Source: Betaproteobacteria bacterium HGW-Betaproteobacteria-2 (GTDB lineage: Bacteria; Pseudomonadota; Gammaproteobacteria; Burkholderiales; Methylophilaceae). From it: a stretch of DNA of 13,924 nt. The position numbers were made by a program, and so were the translations under genes. Each line of letters starts with the position of its first letter. Position 1 is the stretch's first letter. The notes beneath the pieces were generated by a model. The model ran no database searches. It saw only the letters and a list, made by a program, of their open reading frames with translations, and was not told the origin of the DNA. Below, piece after piece: positions 8,501 through 13,924 of this stretch. The stretch covers positions 1 through 13,924 of the forward strand of contig PHCM01000011.1 in assembly GCA_002842255.1 (NCBI GenBank). The letters are read 5' to 3'.

Positions 8501-8648
8501 GGGTACCGGTGTATTCGGAGGCATGTTGATGGCGACCTTTATTGCGACAATCTTTATACCTTTGTTCTTTGTCTGGCTGACCCGCAAACATGGGCAGATC
8601 AACAGACATCGAGAGCAGGCTGGAAATAACGAAAAGGAAATGGCATGA
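5520..8648 (+). CDS. acrB: RND multidrug efflux pump, inner-membrane subunit (AcrB/MexB type, HAE1 family)
   Basis: Proton-driven trimeric transporter of 1042 residues, full family length. It has twelve expected membrane segments in two repeats: TM1 at about 10-28, TM2-6 at about 340-500, TM7 at about 533-553, and TM8-12 at about 863-1020. Two large periplasmic loops separate TM1/2 and TM7/8. The proton-relay residues are present: D408 and D409 in IVVDDAIVVLENVERLM, and K932 in GLAAKNAILIVEFATQ. The HAE1 signature MKLPIAQYPQIAPPTV follows TM1. The ATG at 5520 has GGAG 5 nt upstream, and the gene starts 12 nt after acrA, so the two are cotranscribed. Compared with AcrB, several pocket phenylalanines are replaced (see findings), so the substrate range may differ. 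Exact substrates cannot be read from sequence. Confidence 0.97.
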   Translation: MTRFFITRPIFASVLSIVIVLAGLAAAMKLPIAQYPQIAPPTVMITASYPGASAETLSKTVAAPIEEQLSGVENLLYFNSSADSSGTLTITATFEVGTDADQATFNVSNRVNIALPRLPDDVRRNGLVVQKRSNDLLLVAMLTSPDGTFDPLYLSNYATLNVLDELKRIQGVGDATVFGAQDYSMRIWLRPDKMAQLGVTTSDISSAIQAQNAQYAAGKIGQDPSPSDQQIVYTVTTKGRLLDPKEFGNIILRADGPRGVLYLKDVARVELGSQNYNIRTTLNGKPGVAIGTFLQTGANALDTADAIKSKMEELKKRFPAGMDYAVPYDTSDFVKSSIGEVIKTLGEAMILVILVVFLFLQSWRATLIPILAVPISLVGTFAGLWLFGFSINTLTLFAMVLSIGIVVDDAIVVLENVERLMKEEKLPPLTAAIRSMQQVSSAIVAIVLVLCAVFVPVAFLGGIAGELYRQFAVTVAVAVVLSGVVALTLTPALCALLLKHVHGESRLFAPFNRFFEGLTHFYTGMVGLTIRHKIIGTMAFIGIIGLVTFLLKTVPGSFVPPEDQGYVITAFVLPDGATLNRTAKTTEAVRAEIAKDPAVATQFIINGMDLIGGGNKTSAGTMFVRLKDWDERTATADDVVKKLFGLGMSQPDGLAFAFNPPAIRGLGSSGGFELYIQARGDSDAARLSSVTNSFVDALMKEPMLTGINTFFRPTVPQLYIEVDEAKALSQGVPIADIYATLQTTMGSLYVNDFNRSGRTYRVQLQAEPEFRMKPEDLGKVYVRSDSGMMVPMSALSKVHNIVGAEQLERYNGLMAAKVLGSGAPGVSSGEAINLVERIAAQSLPDDYQLAWTGQAYQEKRTGSAAIFAFSFAIIMVFLILAAQFETWSLPLAVIMAVPFALCGALLAIFFRGMPNDIYFQIGLITLIGLAAKNAILIVEFATQKLEEGMSVADAAIEAARLRFRPIVMPSMAFVLGIVPLVIATGAGSAARRSMGTGVFGGMLMATFIATIFIPLFFVWLTRKHGQINRHREQAGNNEKEMA

Positions 8649-10060
8649 AGCCAGGAATAAAAATCATCGGTGGCTTGTTGCTGGCTGCATTACTGCCAGG
8701 CTGCATGTTGATGGGGCCGGATTATCAACGCCCGGCCTTTTCACTGCCGGCCATATTCAGCAGTGATGATGTCGCTGCTGCAGATCAGGCACCAATATCT
8801 GCCGAGAGTCCATGGTGGGAACTGTATCAGGACCCGGTTCTGAATAATCTGGTTGCTCAGGCGCTGGAAAACAATACAGATATCAAGATTGCAGTAGCGC
8901 GCATCGAAGAGGCTGATGCCTTTTTGCGTGAGGTAGGGGCAGCCCTGTTCCCGCAAGTTGATCTTGATGCTGCTGGCAGCCGTTCACGCATTACGCAGCG
9001 TGGCGCCAATCCGTTGAACGGTGCGAATCCGATACGTGAAAATTACACTATTCGCCTGGGAGCTTCGTATGAACTGGATTTTTGGGGCAAGTTACGCCGT
9101 GCCAAGGAGTCGGCTAGAGCCCAGACAATGGCCTCCCGTTATGCGAGAGATACGGTTGCATTGTCTTTGTCAGGCCTGGTGGTCAGTAATTATCTGCAAC
9201 TGCGCAGCCTGGAATCACAAATCACCCTGTCGGAAGATAGTCTGAGAACGCGGGATGAAAGTCTGGCATTGACCAGAAAACGTCTCGAAGGCGGAGTTTC
9301 TTCGGCGCTGGACGTGTATCAGGCTGAGGTTGCCAGCTCCAATCTGGCAGCGCAGATTGTTGAGCTGAAAAGACTGCGTGCAGTCAGCCAGCATCAGCTG
9401 GCTGTGCTGACAGGTAAGCTTGATTTGAGTTTGCCAGCAGGCGATATCAGTCAATTGCCGCTGCCGCCATTGCCACCAGCCGGTTTGCCCTCCAACCTGC
9501 TCGAGGCACGACCGGATGTGCGGCAGGCCGAGCAGGAGTTGGTCGCGCAGAATGCCAACATCGGCGTCGCAAAGGCGGCACTGTTCCCCACAATCTCGCT
9601 TACAGCCACTTATGGCGGGGAGAGTGCGGAACTGAGCGATGTGCTGAAATCAGCTGCTCGTATCTGGAGCGGTGGGCTTGGGTTGAATCTGCCCATTTTT
9701 AATGCCGGCCGTCTCTCAGCCAGGGTGGACCAGGCAACTGCGCAGCAAAAACAAACACTGGCGGCGTATGAGGCAAGTGTACGTACGGCTTTTCAGGAAG
9801 TGAATGATGCGCTGGTGACTGTGCGGCAGAATGCGGAGCGTGAAGTGCTGCTCGATAGCAGCAGGCAGGCCGCGAAAAAAGCTCTGGATATCTCTGATAA
9901 CCGGTATAAATCAGGTTATTCAGCTTATATTGATGTGCTGGATTCCCAACGGGTGTATAACGATGCGGCGATTGCCTACATTCAGAGCCGCCAGGCCCGA
10001 CTAATCGCAAGCGTCGATCTTTTCAAGGCATTGGGTGGCGGCTGGCAAGATCAATATTAG
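8645..10060 (+). CDS. oprM: Outer-membrane efflux channel lipoprotein (OprM/NodT family)
   Basis: TolC-like outer-membrane factor that completes the tripartite pump, 471 residues. The signal peptide ends in a lipobox LLPGC with the lipidated cysteine at residue 20, followed by MLMGPDYQRP, typical of OprM-like lipoproteins. Two outer-membrane-efflux repeats are visible. The first holds WWELYQDPVLNNLVAQALENNTDIKIAVARIEEA and the ASYELDFWGKLRRAKESARA motif. The second holds LEARPDVRQAEQELVAQNANIGVAKAALFPTISLTATYG, LNLPIFNAGRLSARVDQA and RYKSGYSAYIDVLDSQR. The start ATG overlaps the acrB stop (ATGA at 8645-8648), with AAGGA 7-8 nt upstream, so translation is probably coupled. It is the last gene of the operon. 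A convergent gene ends 55 nt beyond the stop. Confidence 0.96.
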   Translation: MKPGIKIIGGLLLAALLPGCMLMGPDYQRPAFSLPAIFSSDDVAAADQAPISAESPWWELYQDPVLNNLVAQALENNTDIKIAVARIEEADAFLREVGAALFPQVDLDAAGSRSRITQRGANPLNGANPIRENYTIRLGASYELDFWGKLRRAKESARAQTMASRYARDTVALSLSGLVVSNYLQLRSLESQITLSEDSLRTRDESLALTRKRLEGGVSSALDVYQAEVASSNLAAQIVELKRLRAVSQHQLAVLTGKLDLSLPAGDISQLPLPPLPPAGLPSNLLEARPDVRQAEQELVAQNANIGVAKAALFPTISLTATYGGESAELSDVLKSAARIWSGGLGLNLPIFNAGRLSARVDQATAQQKQTLAAYEASVRTAFQEVNDALVTVRQNAEREVLLDSSRQAAKKALDISDNRYKSGYSAYIDVLDSQRVYNDAAIAYIQSRQARLIASVDLFKALGGGWQDQY

Positions 10061-10065
10061 CGTGC

Positions 10066-10084
10066 CAAACCTCCGGTCGGTTTG
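10066..10084. terminator. Weak hairpin between convergent genes
   Basis: CAAACC (10066-10071) and GGTTTG (10079-10084) could pair around a seven-base loop just after the oprM stop. The stem is short and there is no T-run, so a role in termination is uncertain. It is the only dyad I see in the 55 nt between the two convergent genes. Confidence 0.2.
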
Positions 10085-10115
10085 TGAGTCTCCTGCTACT
10101 TACAAATCGGCTGGT

Positions 10116-11750
10116 CTATCGTTCCAGATAATTGATCCTGACCTGAATCCAGTCATCTCTGGACTCTATCGGCGAGCCAAGTTGCACCAGCGATTTCTGA
10201 CTTTGCAGGAACAGTTGATAAATTCCGTGCTCCAGATACTCGATTCTCGGCAACAGAAACGTCGGGCTGTCTGAGTGGTCGAGTTCTGCCGACAGGAAAA
10301 TCGCAGGGAATTTTAGCACTTGACCCGATGCGTCATCGATGCCACTGGAGTTTTCGGTTTTAAGGCCGGTATGGCAAAGTTGTACCCAAGTGGCCTGCCT
10401 ACCAATGATTTTGATGCCGATATGATTGTCGCCCTTGGCTGGTTTATTGATGCTTCTGATGTTGCCGATAATCAGCCGTTCTGGCTGATCTTCAACGGCC
10501 AAGCCAACCAGTTTTCCGAGCTTGAGCGTGGATGGCGGTTCGTCGCTGAAAATGACGCCATAACCGCTGCTGCTCTCGTCGCTGATCATCCAGCGCTCCT
10601 TGGACAGATTTTCGTAAAGTACCGATGGTGCAGTTCTGATGCGGTTGTGTATTGCCATTCTGTCATCAAGGCTGTTTTCAGATTGTTCCTGCGGCGCCAG
10701 ATACAGATTATTCGTGGCAGATTTCAGTTGATTGCAGACATCCTGAAAACCGTAGCTGACAACCACATGCTTGATGACCTTTTGCCGCTCTTCAGAGCGC
10801 CGCTGGCGTGTATAGGCATGTTTGGACCATTCCAATCGCAGCAGGGTAAGTATCTCCAGCAATTCACTGCTACTGCCAATTGACTCCAGGTCATGCGGAA
10901 GGTCCCTGTCCAGTGCTTCGATATCAGCATCTATTCTGGCTGAGAGCTGTTCGATGTCCCAATACCGGCAGCCGGTATGCGGTTCGAACAGACGGATACG
11001 CTTGGCGCCCTGATCCTGGGTCAAGTCAACGTAAAAGAGATGCTTGTGCTCGTCGTAATGCTTGCTGACCTGGCTCCATGGGATCAGTTTTTCCAGCAGC
11101 ATGGCTGTTTTTTCCACTTGCTGTTTGTTCAAGCTTGAACTGCTGAGACTATCCAGCATGCAAGCCTGGACGAAAGACGCCGCAAGATGAGTTTCCGTTT
11201 CATCCTTGTACAGGTTGATCGTGAGATCCAGCAGGGATTCCTGTTCCAGGATGCAGTACAAATCGAAAATCTCAGACCATGTCATATCGGCGACTGATTG
11301 TTGCCGGTAATAGCGCCATCTGGCCATGGAATAGGCGGCCTTGAGGGCTCTGCCAAGAATCACTGGCAGTCTGTTATAGGTGAAGATAATGTCACCGCCG
11401 GTATCCAGAAAGCGGTCGATGAAACTGCGATAACCGACGAAAATCTGCCGATGATAAAAGTACATTGTACTGGCGGTGTGGTTTTCCAGTTCCGGCCGAA
11501 TATTCTCGAAGTCTACAAATTGCCGGGTAATTTTCAGTACGCGCTGACGGTTTTCCGTGTCCGTGGCTAATAACATACGTAATCGGTCGGCCTCATTAAT
11601 CGTGTCGTCGGTGAAACAGTCTTTCAGCTTCCGGGTTGAATTCTCGATGGCTGTAATGTCGTCAAGCTTGGTCAGGTCGTTCAACCAGGACAAGTCTGCT
11701 GCATTTGTTTTTGTATTTTTTCCAATCAGTTTGCCGAGTAATGATTTCAT
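10116..11750 (-). CDS. Large cytoplasmic protein with probable C-terminal PilZ-like domain
   Basis: Protein of 544 residues with no signal peptide or membrane segment. Start: ATG at 11750, with GGGTGG 5 nt upstream. An in-frame GTG at 11759 would add three residues. Residue numbers below count from that GTG. The first 310 residues are mostly helical and unfamiliar, with WRYYRQQSVADMTWSEIFDLYCILEQ the most distinctive part. The C-terminal third suggests a divergent PilZ domain, which binds cyclic-di-GMP. RSEER (321-325) fits the RxxxR motif and is followed by KHVVVSYGF. DESSSG (394-399) fits D/NxSxxG. Then comes LKLGKLVGLAV, LIIGNIRSINKPAKGDNHIGIKIIG, like the PilZ barrel strands. The gap between the two motifs is longer than usual. 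An effector role for the GGDEF-EAL enzyme's product would be logical but is inference. The gene is single, convergent with oprM and divergent from gltX. Confidence 0.72.
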   Translation of the reverse strand: MKSLLGKLIGKNTKTNAADLSWLNDLTKLDDITAIENSTRKLKDCFTDDTINEADRLRMLLATDTENRQRVLKITRQFVDFENIRPELENHTASTMYFYHRQIFVGYRSFIDRFLDTGGDIIFTYNRLPVILGRALKAAYSMARWRYYRQQSVADMTWSEIFDLYCILEQESLLDLTINLYKDETETHLAASFVQACMLDSLSSSSLNKQQVEKTAMLLEKLIPWSQVSKHYDEHKHLFYVDLTQDQGAKRIRLFEPHTGCRYWDIEQLSARIDADIEALDRDLPHDLESIGSSSELLEILTLLRLEWSKHAYTRQRRSEERQKVIKHVVVSYGFQDVCNQLKSATNNLYLAPQEQSENSLDDRMAIHNRIRTAPSVLYENLSKERWMISDESSSGYGVIFSDEPPSTLKLGKLVGLAVEDQPERLIIGNIRSINKPAKGDNHIGIKIIGRQATWVQLCHTGLKTENSSGIDDASGQVLKFPAIFLSAELDHSDSPTFLLPRIEYLEHGIYQLFLQSQKSLVQLGSPIESRDDWIQVRINYLER

Positions 11751-11970
11751 GCATACCACCCAATTCGAATATAGATAGTTATTGCGTAGCGAAATTCATA
11801 CCATTGGCTCAGGCTGGTAATATTAATTTCAAGTGTATGATTTTTAAGTAAATTGATTTAAAAATCAGGGGGCATTTGCCAGCGTTGACTAGTGATTGTG
11901 TCAAAAAATAGGCAACTTTGTATGCGGCTGTCGATATTCTGACTATATGCGGCTTCAGCAGGGCTTCGCA

Positions 11971-11979
11971 TGGTAAAAT
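11971..11979 (+). promoter_or_regulatory. Extended -10 promoter of gltX
   Basis: TGG followed by TAAAAT (11974-11979) is an extended -10 element one base off consensus. No good -35 is visible 16-18 nt upstream, which such promoters can tolerate. Transcription would start near 11986, leaving a leader of only about 20 nt before the gltX ATG. Confidence 0.45.
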
Positions 11980-12006
11980 CACTCTTTGTTTTTTATCTGC
12001 TGATTT

Positions 12007-13398
12007 ATGACCATACGCACACGCTTCGCCCCCAGTCCTACAGGCTTTCTTCACATTGGCGGCGCCCGTACGGCGCTGTTTTCATGGGCCTATGCTCGCA
12101 AGCATCAAGGGCAGTTCATTTTGCGCATCGAAGATACCGATGTCGAACGTTCAACGCCGGAAGCAGTGCAGGCCATTCTTGATGGCATGCAGTGGCTCGG
12201 GCTGGATTGGGATGAGGGTCCTTTTTATCAGATGCAGCGCATGGATCGCTACAAAGAGATCATCGGGCAGATGCTGGATGACGGTACTGCCTATTATTGT
12301 TACAGCAGCAGAGAAGAGCTGGATGTCATGCGTGAACAGCAGATGCAGGCAGGTTTGAAGCCGCGTTATGATGGCCGCTGGCGGCCGGAAGAAGGTAAGA
12401 TTTTGCCCCCGAAACCGGAGAATATTCCGCCGGTCGTGCGCTTCAGGAATCCGACCAGCGGAACGGTGGCATGGGATGATCTGGTCAAAGGGCGCATCGA
12501 GATTTCCAATACGGAACTGGATGATCTGATCATTGCACGTGCCGACGGTACGCCAACCTATAACTTCTGCGTGGTCGTGGATGACTGGGACATGAATATC
12601 ACGCATGTGCTGCGCGGTGACGATCACGTCAATAACACCCCTCGCCAGATCAACCTGCTGAAGGCGCTGGGTGCCAAAGTGCCGCAATACGCCCATCTTT
12701 CCATGATCCTTGGTGATGACGGGCAGAAGCTGTCCAAGCGTCATGGCGCCGTCAGTGTCATGCAATATCATGAGGATGGGTACCTGCCGGAAGCTGTGCT
12801 GAACTATCTGGCCAGGCTTGGCTGGTCGCATGGTGACGACGAGGTGTTCGATAGCAAGCAGTTCTGTCAGTGGTTCGATCTGGATCACATCACACCTTCA
12901 GCGGCACAGTTCAATACGGAAAAACTGCGCTGGCTGAATGCGCATTACATCAAGCAGTCTGACCTTGGGCATCTTGCTGCTGATATCCGGCAGCGTTTGG
13001 AGGACCGCGGGGTGGTGGTTAGCGAGCATCCGGAACTGCGGTCGGTGATCGATCTTTATCGGGAACGGGTCCACACGCTGAATGAATTGGCGGATGCGAT
13101 TGCGTATTTCTATCACAAGCCGGTCATGGATGTCGCGGCCAGGGAAAAACATCTGACGCCTGAGATTGTGCCGGTTCTGCAGGCGTTGGCTGAACAGTTG
13201 GCTGCCATCGACTGGATGCCCGAGCAGATTCATGCGGCGATTGATCATGCTGTGCAATCGAATGGGCTCAAGTTCCCCAAGGTGGCCATGCCGTTGCGCG
13301 TGTTGCTGACCGGTGGCGCTCAGTCTCCGGGTATCGATGCAGTGATGACGTTGCTGGGCAAGAAAGAGGCGCTGGCCCGTATTCATGAGGGACTGTGA
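12007..13398 (+). CDS. gltX: Glutamyl-tRNA synthetase
   Basis: Class I aminoacyl-tRNA synthetase that charges tRNA-Glu with glutamate in the cytoplasm, 463 residues, full length. The N-terminal catalytic domain opens with [17 protein letters not shown], with the HIGH-type motif HIGG at 16-19. The KMSKS-type motif appears as KLSKR (241-245) in [19 protein letters not shown]. Also visible are LRIEDTD (39-45), [27 protein letters not shown] (181-207) and, from about 320 on, the helical anticodon-binding domain. The zinc-site ligands of E. coli GltX are mostly absent: C98 is kept, but positions 100, 125 and 127 are Ser, Trp and Pro. No Shine-Dalgarno sequence is visible before the ATG, whose leader ends TTTTTTATCTGCTGATTT. 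Whether it also charges tRNA-Gln cannot be judged here. Confidence 0.97.
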   Translation: MTIRTRFAPSPTGFLHIGGARTALFSWAYARKHQGQFILRIEDTDVERSTPEAVQAILDGMQWLGLDWDEGPFYQMQRMDRYKEIIGQMLDDGTAYYCYSSREELDVMREQQMQAGLKPRYDGRWRPEEGKILPPKPENIPPVVRFRNPTSGTVAWDDLVKGRIEISNTELDDLIIARADGTPTYNFCVVVDDWDMNITHVLRGDDHVNNTPRQINLLKALGAKVPQYAHLSMILGDDGQKLSKRHGAVSVMQYHEDGYLPEAVLNYLARLGWSHGDDEVFDSKQFCQWFDLDHITPSAAQFNTEKLRWLNAHYIKQSDLGHLAADIRQRLEDRGVVVSEHPELRSVIDLYRERVHTLNELADAIAYFYHKPVMDVAAREKHLTPEIVPVLQALAEQLAAIDWMPEQIHAAIDHAVQSNGLKFPKVAMPLRVLLTGGAQSPGIDAVMTLLGKKEALARIHEGL

Positions 13399-13473
13399 AT
13401 TTTTTCAGGAAAAATTTCAGAGTAACGAGAACGAAACAATCGAGGTGCAGGTCAATTGTTTACGTTTAATCAC

Positions 13474-13501
13474 TTGAATTTAATTTAATTCCACCTAATA
13501 T
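13474..13501 (+). promoter_or_regulatory. Possible promoter of hfq
   Basis: TTGAAT (13474-13479), a 16-nt spacer and TAATAT (13496-13501) form a moderate sigma70-like pair in the AT-rich end of the 149-nt gltX-hfq gap. Each hexamer matches consensus at four of six bases. The start would be near 13508, about 40 nt before hfq. Confidence 0.4.
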
Positions 13502-13547
13502 AGAAACTGTGTCTTACCTACAAGACCTCCAAGAAAAGGACATATAA

Positions 13548-13784
13548 ATGAACGCAAAAGGGCAGACGCTACAAGACCCGTTTTTGAATGCTCTCCGCAA
13601 GGAGCATGTTCCCGTCTCCATCTACCTCGTCAATGGCATCAAGTTGCAAGGGCAGGTTGATTCATTTGATCAGTATGTCATCCTGCTGAAGAACACCGTG
13701 ACGCAAATGGTCTACAAGCACGCCATCTCTACAATTGTGCCGGCGCGCGCAGTATCTTTGACCTCTGCACACGCTGAGCAGTGA
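13548..13784 (+). CDS. hfq: RNA chaperone Hfq
   Basis: Hexameric Sm-like protein that pairs small RNAs with target mRNAs and affects translation and RNA decay. It is 78 residues, the short form without the long disordered tail of E. coli Hfq. Nearly the whole Sm core matches E. coli Hfq: [45 protein letters not shown] (Sm1) and [11 protein letters not shown] (Sm2). Numbers run one ahead of E. coli because of an extra N-terminal residue. Proximal-face residues are present: Q9, F40, and Y56-K57-H58 of the YKH motif. The ATG at 13548 has AAGGA at 13536-13540 with a 7-nt spacer. hflX follows 47 nt downstream and is likely cotranscribed. A separate promoter is plausible in the gap after gltX. Confidence 0.98.
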   Translation: MNAKGQTLQDPFLNALRKEHVPVSIYLVNGIKLQGQVDSFDQYVILLKNTVTQMVYKHAISTIVPARAVSLTSAHAEQ

Positions 13785-13831
13785 GTGGTTTGATCGGGAT
13801 TCGCACACATTGACGCCTATGTTGGACAAGC

Positions 13832-13924
13832 ATGTTTGATCGTCCCGGTGGCGGCGATAGCGCAGTTCTGGTCAGTCAGGATTTCGGCGAAGCGGATTAC
13901 GCGGAAAGTTTGCAGGAATTGCGC
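13832..13924 (+). CDS. hflX: GTPase HflX, 5' end only
   Basis: First 31 codons of the ribosome-associated GTPase HflX, which splits stalled or stressed ribosomes. The peptide begins MFDRPGGGDSAVLVSQDFGE, which matches the conserved HflX start (E. coli MFDRYDAGEQAVLV). The GTPase domain lies beyond the right edge. A GGA lies about 6 nt before the ATG. Its position right after hfq is the common proteobacterial order and supports the call. Confidence 0.88.
   Translation, partial: MFDRPGGGDSAVLVSQDFGEADYAESLQELR

Noticed and set aside
11809..12054. 81-codon minus-strand frame spanning the gltX start region
   Set aside because: It overlaps the gltX promoter and start, lies in AT-rich intergenic DNA, and has no ribosome-binding site or family resemblance. 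The gap 11751-12006 otherwise shows only the gltX promoter.
12151..13386. Long minus-strand open frames (245 and 162 codons) inside gltX
   Set aside because: They are antisense to a clear gltX; composition is that expected of a mirrored coding frame.
13388..13422. AT-rich inverted pattern after gltX as a terminator
   Set aside because: The arms are almost pure A/T with a one-base slip and no GC stem, so it does not make an intrinsic terminator.

Overview
The window reads as chromosomal DNA of a betaproteobacterium of middling GC content, perhaps of the Nitrosomonadales. This rests on the close match of RimO, GltX, Hfq and the HflX start to proteobacterial housekeeping proteins, the short 78-residue Hfq, the hfq-hflX order, and a divergent PilZ-like protein of a type I associate with betaproteobacteria. 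The genus cannot be fixed from the sequence. No tRNA, rRNA, CRISPR array, transposase or other clear mobile element is visible.

Layout. (1) 2-685: 3' part of rimO (plus strand). (2) 724-1077: a small minus-strand gene of unknown function, with a recognisable promoter whose -10 hexamer lies inside a 9+9 bp inverted repeat. (3) 1196-3385: minus-strand PAS-PAS-GGDEF-EAL cyclic-di-GMP enzyme. (4) 3470-10060: a complete RND multidrug efflux locus. A minus-strand TetR/AcrR-type repressor with its own terminator is divergent from acrA-acrB-oprM, which form a tight operon (12 nt gap, then an ATGA overlap). The 132 nt between repressor and acrA hold a strong sigma70-type promoter covered by two tandem AcrR/TtgR-type operators. 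(5) 10116-11750: a large minus-strand cytoplasmic protein, convergent with the operon, with a probable C-terminal PilZ-like domain. (6) 12007-13924: gltX, hfq and the first 31 codons of hflX (plus strand).

How they work together. The repressor probably senses pump substrates and represses both itself and the tripartite pump. AcrA (periplasmic lipoprotein adaptor), AcrB (proton-driven inner-membrane pump) and OprM (outer-membrane channel) make one export path. The GGDEF-EAL enzyme and the PilZ-like protein could be two ends of cyclic-di-GMP signalling, but they are about 7 kb apart and in separate transcription units, so a direct link is only inference. rimO, gltX, hfq and hflX are core translation and RNA functions.

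The most unusual elements are the 117-residue orphan gene under its palindromic promoter, the two-operator control region of the pump, and the PilZ-like protein with its long uncharacterised N-terminal region. I see no clear novel defence or mobile system.
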